Below are positions 26,714 through 36,248 of a DNA stretch of 64,000 nt, one piece after another. The position numbers and the translations under genes were made by a program. The stretch is from the NCBI GenBank assembly GCA_027490155.1, contig JAIXYP010000013.1:1-64000 (forward strand), given 5' to 3'. The first letter of the stretch is position 1; every line of letters begins with the position of its first letter. Below the pieces are notes generated by a model. That model saw nothing but the letters and a program-made list of their open reading frames with translations. It did not search any database and was not told the DNA's origin. The DNA comes from Cytophagaceae bacterium. GTDB taxonomy: Bacteria > Bacteroidota > Bacteroidia > Cytophagales > Flexibacteraceae.

Positions 26714-28465
26714 ATGACAGTATCCACCCAGTTCAAACCCCTTGTCTATCAGCTATTTGTTCGGCAGTTTGGCAACAAAAACCCAACAGCCAAACAATTT
26801 GGCACACTAGCCGAAAACGGGTGTGGAACCTTTAATGACATCAATGACGCAGTCATTAACAGCCTGCGCGAACTGAATGTTTCTCATGTTTGGCTCACTG
26901 GTGTGCTGGAGCATGCCAGCTTAACGGCCTATCCTAAAAGCAAAATATCAGCCGACCATCCTGAGGTAGTGAAGGGCATCGCTGGGTCACCATACGCAAT
27001 CCGGGACTATTATGATATATGCCCTGACTTGGCCTCAAGCCCATCTAAAAGACTACCCGAGTTCAAAGCCTGTCTAAAAAGGCTTCAAGATGCTGGGCTT
27101 AAGGTGATAATTGACTTTGTACCCAACCATGTAGCCCGCCAATACGTCACCGATGCCTTGCCAAAAGGGCACCAATCCCTTGGCGCAGAGGATGACCACA
27201 CAAGGGCATTCGACCTTCAGAATAACTTCTACTACCTGCCAAGCACGGAGTTCGTCACTCCTAATGGCCATAATGCACATCAATACGGCATCAAGTTCGA
27301 GTCCAGCTACCAAGAAGTGCCTGCCAAGGCTACAGGCGATGATCGTTTTGAGCCACAACCTAGTGCCGATAGCTGGTTCGAGACCATCAAGCTGAATTAC
27401 GGCTACTTGCCTGGCACGAAGACTTTTGTTGGCGACCTTAATTCGCCACCAGACACTTGGCACAAAATGTATAACATCCTGAGCTATTGGGTAGGACTTG
27501 GGGTAGATGGATTCCGTTGTGATATGGTTGAGCTTGTCCCAGACCAATTCTGGACCTGGGTGATCAACAAACTCAAAACAAATAAAGCAGACTTGGTCTG
27601 GATTGGCGAAGTATACGATCCCAATAAGTATGAGCTCTACTTGCGTCAATGTGGCTTCGATTGGCTCTATGACAAAGTCGGAATGTATGACCTGGACTTA
27701 GCCCTGGCAAAGGGAGAACCAAGGGCCAATGATTGGGATAGCGCATTAGATCAAACCAAGGCGTTTCATGGAAGTTTATTACGCTTTGTCGAGAACCATG
27801 ACGAGGTCCGGATCGCAGGTAAGTCTGGAGCAATGAGCCCCCAAGCTGGCCTGCCCGCTTTGCTACTGGCAGGTGCTGCCTCTGGAGGACCGATCATGAT
27901 CTACAATGGCCAAGAAGTAGGTGAGCCTGCTGATGGCGCCAGTGGCTACAGCGGAGATGATGGCAAAACCTCCATCTTTGACTACGGTTGTATGCCTGCA
28001 GTCCAACGTTGGTATAATGATGGGCTAGCAGATGGTGGTCATTCTACCGTAGCCGAAAGGGTCTTACGTCAAGACTACATACAATTGCTCCAGACCCTTA
28101 CAACGCAACCTTTGTTGGAAACTGGTCTGTACTATGGCCTTCAATATGCAAACAAGGGTAACAGCTGGGACTATGATGATCGGCATATCCTGAGTTTCCT
28201 GCGCCATGATAAAGAAGGTAAGGCTGTGCTAGTGGTCGTGAGCATGATGGACAGGACCATGACTCCGCATGTTAAAATTCCGTGGGAAGCATGGGATGCC
28301 ATTGGTCTCCACCCTGAGCGTAACTTCCTACTTAGGGACCTGATTTCAACCGAGTATATCAACTTCTCTGGCTTTGACGTACTCGATTTGAGAAATACCC
28401 AAGCAGGTGTGCCAATCCCGATGCAGCCATGGCAAGGCCGAATATTTGAGATTGTTGCTGTCTAG
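26714..28465 (+). CDS. GH13 alpha-amylase family enzyme, cytoplasmic
   Basis: A 583-residue glycoside hydrolase family 13 enzyme without a signal peptide. The four conserved regions are present: DFVPNH (region I), DGFRCDMVE with nucleophile Asp ~270 (II), WIGEVYD with acid/base Glu ~299 (III) and FVENHDEVR with Asp ~363 (IV). The barrel starts VYQLFVRQFG. It probably trims maltooligosaccharides or glycogen in the cytoplasm, complementing the two exported GH13 enzymes further right. Exact specificity is not evident. Monocistronic. Confidence 0.9.
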   Translation: MTVSTQFKPLVYQLFVRQFGNKNPTAKQFGTLAENGCGTFNDINDAVINSLRELNVSHVWLTGVLEHASLTAYPKSKISADHPEVVKGIAGSPYAIRDYYDICPDLASSPSKRLPEFKACLKRLQDAGLKVIIDFVPNHVARQYVTDALPKGHQSLGAEDDHTRAFDLQNNFYYLPSTEFVTPNGHNAHQYGIKFESSYQEVPAKATGDDRFEPQPSADSWFETIKLNYGYLPGTKTFVGDLNSPPDTWHKMYNILSYWVGLGVDGFRCDMVELVPDQFWTWVINKLKTNKADLVWIGEVYDPNKYELYLRQCGFDWLYDKVGMYDLDLALAKGEPRANDWDSALDQTKAFHGSLLRFVENHDEVRIAGKSGAMSPQAGLPALLLAGAASGGPIMIYNGQEVGEPADGASGYSGDDGKTSIFDYGCMPAVQRWYNDGLADGGHSTVAERVLRQDYIQLLQTLTTQPLLETGLYYGLQYANKGNSWDYDDRHILSFLRHDKEGKAVLVVVSMMDRTMTPHVKIPWEAWDAIGLHPERNFLLRDLISTEYINFSGFDVLDLRNTQAGVPIPMQPWQGRIFEIVAV

Positions 28466-28596
28466 TTTGGGCAATCGGTGCCAACTTTGTGGTCACCAAT
28501 GGTGTTAATATCAGAGGTATTAGGTCAAACATAGACCCAAAACCTTGATTAGGTTGTTTGTGCTTTACTGGCTGAATCCTGAGCAATTGTCAACCA

Positions 28597-30627
28597 TTGA
28601 CTACAATCGTGACCAACCCGCTCCTAATTGTTGTCTGGATTGCTGCACTACCTTTTTTGGTGGGTATCATGCTTTTGCCGATCCCTACACGGATAACTCG
28701 GTCATACAACAAAGCTAAATTAGTAGCTGGCAGTACTTTAGTTCAGCTGCCGCTGATGATATGGATCATTTTGGCGTTTCTGCCGAAGGATCAAAAGTCA
28801 GCCTTTCAGTGGTTGACCTTGCCTTCTGGGGCAGGCAGCTTGATGCCTGTGTTTTACCAAATGGCACCATCGTCAGCGAACCTAATACTCGTTTTATTTG
28901 TGTCCGTGATCGCATCAGCTGTGCATGGATTTAGCCTGATTTATATCCGCAAATCAGAACAGCCGATCAAGTTCCAGATTTATGTTGCTGGCTTTACCTT
29001 CATGATGGTCAACCTCATCTTGGCCGGAAACCTATTGCAACTTTTCATGGCATGGGAGCTGGTCGGTTTGATGAGTTGGCTGCTAATCGGTTATGATTGG
29101 AAGCATAACAAAAGTGGAAAAGCAGCCATAGTTGCCTTTTTGACCAACCGAGTAGCCGACCTAGGGCTGATGTTAGCACTCGCTATTTGTTGGGTACAAT
29201 TCGGCAGTTGGGATATTGATCAACTGTCAGGGCAAGACCTTGGTGACTTCCTTGATGGTGGTACAGGATTGCTCCTAGGTCTGTGTCTCTTGATTGGAGC
29301 GATGGGCAAAAGTGCCCAATTACCTTTTCAACATTGGTTGCCAGCTGCTATGGCAGGCCCTACCCCAGCAAGTGCCTTGATCCATGCCGCGACCATGGTG
29401 ACGGCTGGGATCTTCTTGCTTATGCGAGTGGATTTTCTACTTTCAGGCTCCGTGCATAGCATAATGTTCGTGATTGGCTGCCTGACAGCACTCAGTGCAG
29501 GCTATTGGGCCATTCGGCATCATGACCTCAAAACAACCTTAGCCTATAGCACAATCTCCCAATTAGGGTTCTTGATGATGGGGCTAGGGACTGGACATAG
29601 CGAGGCAACCATGTTCCATTTGATGGTCCACGGCATAGCAAAGGCGGGGTTGTTCTTGGCGGCTGGCAGCATAATCCTTCAGGTAAGGAGGCACCTATTT
29701 GATTTACGCCATACCTATCCTGACCTAGCTGCGGACCATCACTCCGGTCAGGATCTTCGCATCATTGGTGGGCTATGGACTAGCCTACCCTTCACGATGG
29801 GTGCTATGGTTATCAGTGCAGCTAGTCTGATGGGGCTACCCTTGTTGGTAGGTTTTCTATCCAAAGATCTGCTACTTGAAGGGATGTTACATCCGGTCCA
29901 AAATGTCGAATTTGGAACTATAATGGCAGCATTTGGTTTGCTGGTCGCTGTCCTGACTAGTACCTACCTCACACGACTGATCGGCCTGCTGCTATTGCCT
30001 GCCTTATTACGGCTTGACAGGGGATGGGAGCATCATAGCTATATTTTGTGGAGCATTCCGCTTGGGCTCGCAGCTGGTGGTGTCTTTATCCTACACAGTA
30101 GCAACCCATTTGGTCTCCAGCTTTTTTGGTTGACTGTGCATCAACAAGATCTCCCAACACTGGTACCAATGCCACTTTTGGCAATCATAGCATCTGGTAT
30201 CGGTATTGTCGTCGGCCTGCTCCTAGCACGAAAAGATCGATTTGGTTGGTGGCAGCTCGTGAAGGAGTCCAATGCCCAAGGCTTAACTATCCTACCCAAT
30301 CCAGACCCCGATCTTAACCAACAATGGTTAAAAGCCGTTACCAATTTGGCAAACTATATAGGTCAGCAAATCAGTCCGGTATTTGCTAAGGCTGACACCA
30401 TAGGCATTGACTACATCGTCAACCAAACCAGCAAAGGCACCATTATGCTTGCCCGCCTCCTCAACTTTCTGGAGCGCTATGTGATCGATGGCATTGTCGT
30501 CGCGTGCCAATGGCTAGCTATTACTGCTGGTAAAGAGGTTAGCCTAGTTGGTGGGCGCAAGGTTCAAGGCTATCTGGGCGCCACAATGTTGGTCGGGGCA
30601 ATTGCAGCAGCTATTTGGCTTTGGTGA
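28597..30627 (+). CDS. nuoL: NADH-quinone oxidoreductase subunit L (proton-pumping antiporter-like)
   Basis: A ~676-residue polytopic membrane protein of the NuoL/Mrp antiporter-like family. Conserved pieces are FMAWELVGLMSWLLIG (TM5 Glu), AMGKSAQLPFQHWLPAAMAGPTP split over the TM7 region with the key Lys, and SALIHAATMVTAGIF (TM8). The long C-terminal part fits NuoL with its lateral helix. No ATG is available at the 5' end: the frame begins with TTG at 28597 or GTG at 28609. Other nuo genes are absent nearby; nuoN is at 55200. Confidence 0.85.
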   Translation: MTTIVTNPLLIVVWIAALPFLVGIMLLPIPTRITRSYNKAKLVAGSTLVQLPLMIWIILAFLPKDQKSAFQWLTLPSGAGSLMPVFYQMAPSSANLILVLFVSVIASAVHGFSLIYIRKSEQPIKFQIYVAGFTFMMVNLILAGNLLQLFMAWELVGLMSWLLIGYDWKHNKSGKAAIVAFLTNRVADLGLMLALAICWVQFGSWDIDQLSGQDLGDFLDGGTGLLLGLCLLIGAMGKSAQLPFQHWLPAAMAGPTPASALIHAATMVTAGIFLLMRVDFLLSGSVHSIMFVIGCLTALSAGYWAIRHHDLKTTLAYSTISQLGFLMMGLGTGHSEATMFHLMVHGIAKAGLFLAAGSIILQVRRHLFDLRHTYPDLAADHHSGQDLRIIGGLWTSLPFTMGAMVISAASLMGLPLLVGFLSKDLLLEGMLHPVQNVEFGTIMAAFGLLVAVLTSTYLTRLIGLLLLPALLRLDRGWEHHSYILWSIPLGLAAGGVFILHSSNPFGLQLFWLTVHQQDLPTLVPMPLLAIIASGIGIVVGLLLARKDRFGWWQLVKESNAQGLTILPNPDPDLNQQWLKAVTNLANYIGQQISPVFAKADTIGIDYIVNQTSKGTIMLARLLNFLERYVIDGIVVACQWLAITAGKEVSLVGGRKVQGYLGATMLVGAIAAAIWLW

Positions 30628-30668
30628 CCGACCATAAATCAGGGTCTACATTCAGCCTAGGCTAAAAC

Positions 30669-31976
30669 TTATTTCCAGGTAAGGGTCAGTACCTCTTGGC
30701 TAGCGATATCAGACGGTATATTGACAGTGACTCCATTAGCATCCTGACGGAATGTAATAGCAGCATTGCTCTTTGCATTGCGGACAATGCTAACTACCTT
30801 TTTTCCTGTTAGTGGCAGGTACACACGACCATCTTCTGGCTTAAAGATGTGCATCAAAATTTGGTTTTCCTTTTGCGTTGTAACACCCCATGAGCGAGTA
30901 ATGCCGCCACGGGTGCCATAGATGGTCGGCCCGTTGAGCTTCATCCAGCTACCAATTTTACTGAGGGTGTCAATGAACTCAGGCTGCAAAGGTCCATTGC
31001 TCATAGGCCCTACATTGAGCAACAGATTCGCATCGGCAGCGGCACATTGGGTCAGGAGCTTGGTGAGGCTTGCAGAGGACTTGAATTTATTATCATTGAG
31101 TTTAAAACCCCAAGAGCCATTCATGGTCTCACACATCTCGAGTGGTAGGTCTTTGGCGACATCTGCAGCATGGCTGGCCCATCCGTGCGAATTTTGGCCA
31201 GGCAGGTCTTTCTCGAACATCTGGAAATCCTCACCAGGTCGGACATTGGCATGATGATTATTGCCGATTAGGCAAGCCGGTTGGGCCTTATGGATTGCAC
31301 GGTAGATTTTATCAAACTCCCAGTTGGCTGATTTGTTCTCCCACTCACCGTCAAACCAAATGGCGCCGATTGGGCCATAATTGGTCAAGATTTCGGTCAG
31401 CTGTCCACACATATAGTCAACATACTTACTAAAGTCAGCATTGGCACGGCCACCCATGAAACCTAATTTACCATGGTTACCGGTGGTGAGGTAGTCTGGG
31501 TGATGCCAGTCGAGCAGGGAATAATAAAGGCATAGGGTGATGCCATGGCGTTTGCAAGCCTCTGCCATTTCCTTAATGATATCCCGTTTAAACGGAGTTG
31601 CATCGATGACATCAAATGCGGTGAGTTTGCTATCCCAAAGACAGAAACCGTCATGGTGTTTGGTTGTGATCGTGATGTACTTCATGCCAGCACTTTTGGC
31701 TGCAAGCACAATGGCATCAGCACTAAACTGGGTAGGGTTGAACTGACCAGCTAGCTTTTCGTAGGTCTTGTGTGGGATTTTCCAGTCGTGCTGGACCCAC
31801 TCTCCACTGCCGAGCTGGCTATATAGGCCCCAGTGAATAAACATACCGAACCTATCAGTCCTGAATTGCTCACGGACACGGAGGTTCTCAGGGGTAGGCG
31901 TGTAAGTTTGGGCTTGCAAGCCTGCGGATGCCAGCAGAAAACAAACAAAAAAGGTCAGTAGGCTAAAGCGCTTCAT
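30669..31976 (-). CDS. Alpha-L-fucosidase (GH29), exported
   Basis: A 435-residue GH29 enzyme that releases terminal L-fucose from glycans. The N-terminal signal peptide is RFSLLTFFVCFLLASAGLQAQ. Family motifs include RFGMFIHWGLYS, ITTKHHDGFCLWDSK and the nucleophile region IWFDGEW with Asp ~209. The C-terminal beta-sandwich is short. The start is the ATG at 31976, since the upstream frame to 32042 precedes the signal peptide. A -7 element TAGCTTTG on the minus strand lies at 32085-32092. It is the last gene of the fucose operon candidate (lactonase, FucP, fucosidase). Confidence 0.93.
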   Translation of the reverse strand: MKRFSLLTFFVCFLLASAGLQAQTYTPTPENLRVREQFRTDRFGMFIHWGLYSQLGSGEWVQHDWKIPHKTYEKLAGQFNPTQFSADAIVLAAKSAGMKYITITTKHHDGFCLWDSKLTAFDVIDATPFKRDIIKEMAEACKRHGITLCLYYSLLDWHHPDYLTTGNHGKLGFMGGRANADFSKYVDYMCGQLTEILTNYGPIGAIWFDGEWENKSANWEFDKIYRAIHKAQPACLIGNNHHANVRPGEDFQMFEKDLPGQNSHGWASHAADVAKDLPLEMCETMNGSWGFKLNDNKFKSSASLTKLLTQCAAADANLLLNVGPMSNGPLQPEFIDTLSKIGSWMKLNGPTIYGTRGGITRSWGVTTQKENQILMHIFKPEDGRVYLPLTGKKVVSIVRNAKSNAAITFRQDANGVTVNIPSDIASQEVLTLTWK

Positions 31977-32084
31977 ATTCGATTGATTGGTTAAAATGGG
32001 TAATGCGATCGGGGCAAGAGGCAATCTCGACTTTGTTGGCATGGACTAACAACCAAATCCCTCAGGGTTTGAAGTAGTGAAATG

Positions 32085-32092
32085 CAAAGCTA
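32085..32092 (-). promoter_or_regulatory. Candidate -7 element for the alpha-L-fucosidase
   Basis: TAGCTTTG on the minus strand matches TAnnTTTG and lies ~109 bases upstream of the fucosidase ATG. No -33 TTG at standard spacing, so confidence is limited. Confidence 0.35.
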
Positions 32093-32098
32093 AAAGGC

Positions 32099-33367
32099 TT
32101 AGGCTAACTTCTGACCTACTTTGTGGCCTACAAGTCCGTAGTAGAATACGTAACCATAACATGCAGCAGCAGCCCAAAGGCCAACACCCATACTAGTAAG
32201 ATCAACAACCTTACCTATGACCGCAGGCAAAATTGCACCACCAAGCACAGCCATAAACAAGAAGCTGCTGGCTTTTTTAGTGGCGTCACCAAGGCCTTTA
32301 ATTGCTAAGGAGAAGATGTTACCAAAACATAAGGCATCAAAGACGCCCATCAAGGCAAATAGATAAGGTGCTGCACTTCCTGGCATTAGCTGGACGGCAG
32401 CAATTGTCCCGATCATACCTGCTGCAGACAAAGCCAACAATCCACCAGCAGCATAGCGGGTCATCAGGGCAGAGCCACCAAAACGACCAAGCATCTGGAG
32501 GACAAAGAAATAGCTAAGGTAAGTTGAGGCTTCGGTAGCTGTTAGGCCAGCTTTTTCTTGTAAGTAAGGCAAGAAAAACAAATTAATGACCCCGATTTGG
32601 CCACCCATGTAAATGAAGATACCGACGATACCTAGGATCAACCATGGGTAGTTGCTAAGGCTAAATGGCTCAGCAGCAGCGGTGTTGATGCCCTTCATCT
32701 CGGGCAACTTCATTGCGCTAAAGACAAAAGCTAGGACCAAGAAAATTGCTGCAACCACCAAAAACGGAACCTGAACTATACTCGCCTTTTCAAGGAGTTG
32801 TGCAGGAGAGAGGGCTGCTGTTACCTTGACATTTAGCTCATCAGACAAAAACAAGGCACTGCCAATTTTAGGGGCTAAAATGGCACCAAGAGCGGTACAA
32901 CCATTTGCTAAGGAGACACGTGCAGCTGCAGAACTTTCGGGACCCAAAACCGCCACATATGGATTGATACCCACCTGCAAAGTAGCAACCCCGATGCCAA
33001 GCACACAGACCGAACCCAAGAAGGCCCAGTATTGCAACAATTGACTAGCAGGGATAAACAAGGCTGCACCCAAAGCGCAAATCACCAAACCAACCACAAT
33101 GCCGCGTTTGTATCCGTATCCAGATAGTAAACGCTCGGCAGGTAAGGCCATCAGGAAATATGCTGCAAAAAAGGCTAAGGAGATTAGCTGGGCTTCAAAA
33201 TTGGTAAGGCTAAACAAACCCTGGAGGTAGCTAACCATGATCCCGGTCATGAACTGCGAAAAGCCGACCATCAAAAAAATGCCACAGACCGACACAAAGG
33301 CGGCTGTTAGGCTTTGGCTGGGTTGGCCCTGAGCTTGAAGCTGGGCTGCGTCGTTGTTGGTAGACAT
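32099..33367 (-). CDS. fucP: L-fucose:H+ symporter FucP-type MFS permease
   Basis: A 422-residue, 12-helix permease of the FucP branch of the MFS. Characteristic features are FSQFMTGIMVSYLQGLFSL in helix 1, the AYFLMALPAERLL segment, VGINPYVAVLGP in helix 5 and the late FLFMAVLGGAILPAVIG. The ATG at 33367 is preferred over the upstream TTG/longer frame starting at 33472, which would add a charged leader before the normal FucP N-terminus. The context (fucosidase downstream, lactonase upstream) supports L-fucose as substrate, although FucP relatives also carry glucose, galactose or GlcNAc. Confidence 0.88.
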   Translation of the reverse strand: MSTNNDAAQLQAQGQPSQSLTAAFVSVCGIFLMVGFSQFMTGIMVSYLQGLFSLTNFEAQLISLAFFAAYFLMALPAERLLSGYGYKRGIVVGLVICALGAALFIPASQLLQYWAFLGSVCVLGIGVATLQVGINPYVAVLGPESSAAARVSLANGCTALGAILAPKIGSALFLSDELNVKVTAALSPAQLLEKASIVQVPFLVVAAIFLVLAFVFSAMKLPEMKGINTAAAEPFSLSNYPWLILGIVGIFIYMGGQIGVINLFFLPYLQEKAGLTATEASTYLSYFFVLQMLGRFGGSALMTRYAAGGLLALSAAGMIGTIAAVQLMPGSAAPYLFALMGVFDALCFGNIFSLAIKGLGDATKKASSFLFMAVLGGAILPAVIGKVVDLTSMGVGLWAAAACYGYVFYYGLVGHKVGQKLA

Positions 33368-33522
33368 ACTAAAGCGTGCAGACCCTGGTGAGTTGGGTCC
33401 TGTTTCTGGTAATTTTTGGTAGGTGTAGACTAATCTGTCTTGGTCTTGAGTCCTAGCAGGCAAAAGATGCAAAACAGACCTGTTGACTACAAATAACAGA
33501 TATAGGAAATCAGAATCAAAAC

Positions 33523-34362
33523 CTAGAGGCCATAAAAGGCTCTCGCAGTTAGCTCATAGACATGCCGTTGGTCTTGCTCGTTAAGCAATGTATTGATCAC
33601 AGTTTTGTATTGTGCCCATGTGTATTGGTAGTTGCCTGCCAAGAGGGCAACAGGCCAGTCGCCACCCAGCATACAGCGTTGTGAACCAAAGGCTGCAAGG
33701 GCAAGGCTGATGAATGGCTTGAGCATATCTGCGTCCCAGTCAGCGTTGTTGGCAGTCAGGCCTAAGCCGCTGATTTTAACAAGCAGATTCTGGTTGAGGG
33801 CAGATTCCTCTAACAACTGTCCCCACTCTCCAAATTTGCGATCAGGGATGGGAGGCTGGTTGAGATGATCCAGTACCATTTTGAGTTCTGGAACCTCAGT
33901 TGATAAGGTCAAGACACATTTGAGGTGATCTAGTTTGGTACCAACTACATCATAGGTGTACCCATGAGCTGCCAAAATGCGGAGACTTTCGATAACAGGC
34001 TCTTGAAGAAGCCATTTGGTATTGCGTTCGTCATGTATCAGATGTCTGAAACCCTTGATCATAGGGTTGGATTTATAGGCTTCAATGGCCCTTAGGGTGG
34101 CATCAGGATCTAGCAAGGGCACCCAGCCAACAACTCCCATGATCCAGGGATTAAGTGCAGCTGTTTTGAGCATCCAATCCGTTTCTTCAGCATTGTTAGC
34201 AGCTTGCACAAGCACACCACCTGTTATCCCGACGGCATCTTTGTCAGCTTGTAGCTGGTCGAGTGCGTAGGTTTTATTCAGGAGGCTGGTGTTGCCTTCT
34301 AACCAGCTATAAGAGACCATGTCAAGGTCCCAGACGTGGATATGAGTATCGATGATCGCCAT
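33523..34362 (-). CDS. Amidohydrolase of the L-fucono-/L-rhamnono-lactonase family (COG3618)
   Basis: A 279-residue amidohydrolase-2 protein. It begins MAIIDTHIHVWDL, with the HxH metal pair, and has FRHLIHDE, KMVLDHLNQPP and the late Asp in CMLGGDWPVAL. This set is typical of COG3618, whose members hydrolyse sugar lactones such as L-fucono-1,5-lactone in the oxidative (non-phosphorylated) L-fucose pathway. Its position directly before fucP and the fucosidase supports that use. The pathway's dehydrogenase and dehydratase are not in the window. Confidence 0.85.
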   Translation of the reverse strand: MAIIDTHIHVWDLDMVSYSWLEGNTSLLNKTYALDQLQADKDAVGITGGVLVQAANNAEETDWMLKTAALNPWIMGVVGWVPLLDPDATLRAIEAYKSNPMIKGFRHLIHDERNTKWLLQEPVIESLRILAAHGYTYDVVGTKLDHLKCVLTLSTEVPELKMVLDHLNQPPIPDRKFGEWGQLLEESALNQNLLVKISGLGLTANNADWDADMLKPFISLALAAFGSQRCMLGGDWPVALLAGNYQYTWAQYKTVINTLLNEQDQRHVYELTARAFYGL

Positions 34363-34391
34363 TGGCTTCTAACTTATTTGGGAAAGTAGGC

Positions 34392-34399
34392 CAAAATTA
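34392..34399 (-). promoter_or_regulatory. Candidate -7 element of the fucose operon
   Basis: On the minus strand this reads TAATTTTG, matching TAnnTTTG, with an expected start of transcription ~20-25 bases before the lactonase ATG at 34362. No well-spaced TTG is seen, which would fit an activator-dependent promoter. Confidence 0.4.
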
Positions 34400-34508
34400 G
34401 ATAAATGTTTGGCCCTAACGGTACATTTGACCAATAATCTCACTTTCTGAATCCTGAAGTTGACACTTAAATTACGCTAGTTGATCATCAATGCTAACAA
34501 TTTTTGAT

Positions 34509-34526
34509 ATACCGCATTTGCGGTAT
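34509..34526. promoter_or_regulatory. 18-bp palindrome in the fucose/GH10 divergent gap, candidate operator
   Basis: ATACCGCA and TGCGGTAT are perfect inverted repeats separated by TT. The site lies between the minus-strand fucose genes and the plus-strand GH10 gene. Its right half overlaps a TTG at 34518-34520 that stands 20 bases upstream of a TAnnTTTG-like CATATTTG (34541-34548), so a bound protein could block or shape GH10 transcription. The size and symmetry fit LacI or GntR-type sites, but no regulator gene of these families lies nearby. Confidence 0.5.
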
Positions 34527-34611
34527 TGCCCCAAATAAACCATATTTGTCATGCATTCCTTAGTATAAGGACGCTTTAGACACCCCGATTAGTTAACTAA
34601 ACAAGTGCAGC

Positions 34612-36090
34612 ATGATGCACCGACGCAAATTTATGCGCGGTGCTGCTCTCCTCAGCTCTGCGGGTTTAATTCCCCAGCTGCTGCATGGGCAGTCCCTTCA
34701 GCATGAAAAGGAGGGATACGCCTTCGATACACCGACCAATAAGTCAGTCACTGCAGGTATGCCTCTGACAGATGAAGAGGCACTTGATTGGGCGAAGTCG
34801 AACATTGCCTCAGTCCGTCAACCTAGAATTGAGCTCTACTTAATCGACCGTAAAGGCAAACCACTTGCTGGCCTCAAGGTTAAGTTAATCCAGACGCAAT
34901 CGGAGTTTTTGTTTGGTGACAACAACTACAGCATGGATCACCATGCACAAAATGGCACGTGGGATACCTTGTGCGCAGAAGCTGGACGTGAAGCTTATTC
35001 TGGCCTCTTCAATGCCTTAAACAACACCTGCTACTGGACCGAAAAGTCAGCAAATAGCATGAAGCGGGTGGAAGAGCATCAAGGCGACATCAGACTAGAG
35101 TCCTTTGCCAAGGTAGTGGACTGGGCTGTATCTAATGGCATCACCTGCAAAGGTCATCCTCTTTTTTGGCCAATTGATAAGGCCATACCTAAATGGCTGA
35201 GGCATTATGACTATGACACCCAGCTCAAATTCCTTGAAGTGCGCATTCGGTCGATGGTGAGTAGGTTCAAAACCAAAGTACCAATCTGGGACATGGTCAA
35301 CGAAATGATGTGGGAGCCAGCCTTGGTAAACATCAACAAACGCAACTGGCCCCACCTCGAGTCTGAAGAAAACCTAGTCGCCTATATTTCCATGATTCTC
35401 CGATGGGCGAAAGAGGAAGACCCAACCGGAACGTTCTTACTTAACGAGTATGGAGTTGAGAATGACGAGAAGGTCGGACTCAAAGATCAGTTTGGTACCC
35501 CTGTCACAGCTGCTTCGCAACGGAAGCGCTACATCAGTTTGATCCAAGCCCTCCAAAAGGCAGGTACCCCTGTTGATGGTATCGGATTGCAGTCCCACAG
35601 TGGGCGGATGCTAACACCGTTAGAGCAATACAAAGTCTATCAGGAGGTTGGGGCCACCGGAATACCTATACATATCACAGAGTTTTGGGTACAGTCCGAC
35701 CATGGGCATGAACCTGACGAACAAACTAGGCAGGATGCCGCCAAACAAGACCAAATCGCTAACAAAATCGTTGACTATGTCACTATGGCGTTTGGGCACC
35801 AAGAGGTTGATGCATTTATGGGTTGGGGCCTAACAAAGCATTGTTACCAGATAGACAAAGACGGTAGCTATGACCTCTATGCGTCCTACCATCGTCTTAA
35901 GGACTTAACCCAAAAGCAATGGCGAACAAATTTGGAGGCCAAAACTGATAGCAATGGCAAACTGTCATTTAATGGCTTTGAGGGCGCTTACCAACTCACC
36001 TTTCCTGACGGCAAGATCCTAAAAGGCATCAGGTTTGACCATAAAAAAGGCATAAAACTGCAGCAGCTCAGCCTACCAATCACGACGTAG
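34612..36090 (+). CDS. GH10 family glycoside hydrolase (endo-1,4-beta-xylanase-like), probably Tat-exported
   Basis: A 492-residue GH10 enzyme. The acid/base Glu is in WDMVNEM (about residue 231) and the nucleophile Glu in HITEFW (about 357); GIGLQSH and FLLNEYG are also family features. The N-terminus MMHRRKFMRGAALLSS has a twin-arginine pattern, implying folded export through Tat, as for some other Bacteroidota glycosidases. A module before the barrel (residues ~55-125, with YLIDRKGKPLAGLKVKL) looks like a small beta-sandwich. The divergent position next to fucose genes suggests action on a fucose-containing hemicellulose or a joint regulon. Confidence 0.87.
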   Translation: MMHRRKFMRGAALLSSAGLIPQLLHGQSLQHEKEGYAFDTPTNKSVTAGMPLTDEEALDWAKSNIASVRQPRIELYLIDRKGKPLAGLKVKLIQTQSEFLFGDNNYSMDHHAQNGTWDTLCAEAGREAYSGLFNALNNTCYWTEKSANSMKRVEEHQGDIRLESFAKVVDWAVSNGITCKGHPLFWPIDKAIPKWLRHYDYDTQLKFLEVRIRSMVSRFKTKVPIWDMVNEMMWEPALVNINKRNWPHLESEENLVAYISMILRWAKEEDPTGTFLLNEYGVENDEKVGLKDQFGTPVTAASQRKRYISLIQALQKAGTPVDGIGLQSHSGRMLTPLEQYKVYQEVGATGIPIHITEFWVQSDHGHEPDEQTRQDAAKQDQIANKIVDYVTMAFGHQEVDAFMGWGLTKHCYQIDKDGSYDLYASYHRLKDLTQKQWRTNLEAKTDSNGKLSFNGFEGAYQLTFPDGKILKGIRFDHKKGIKLQQLSLPITT

Positions 36091-36121
36091 TTAAACTACT
36101 TCAATTATAGACAGCGGGTGA

Positions 36122-36151
36122 TTGATATGGCCCCTCTCTGCTTTATATTTG
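36122..36151 (+). promoter_or_regulatory. Promoter upstream of the mutarotase gene
   Basis: TTG at 36122-36124 and TATATTTG at 36144-36151 are separated by 19 bases, a good match to the Bacteroidota -33/-7 promoter pattern. It lies ~98 bases upstream of the mutarotase ATG. Confidence 0.55.
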
Positions 36152-36248
36152 GCCATATTGCGCACCAGCCAAGTAATAAAAGGCTAGGCTGATGCCCACT
36201 AACCAACAGAAAATTCACAGTCCTCTATAACCATCACCAATTTAAATC

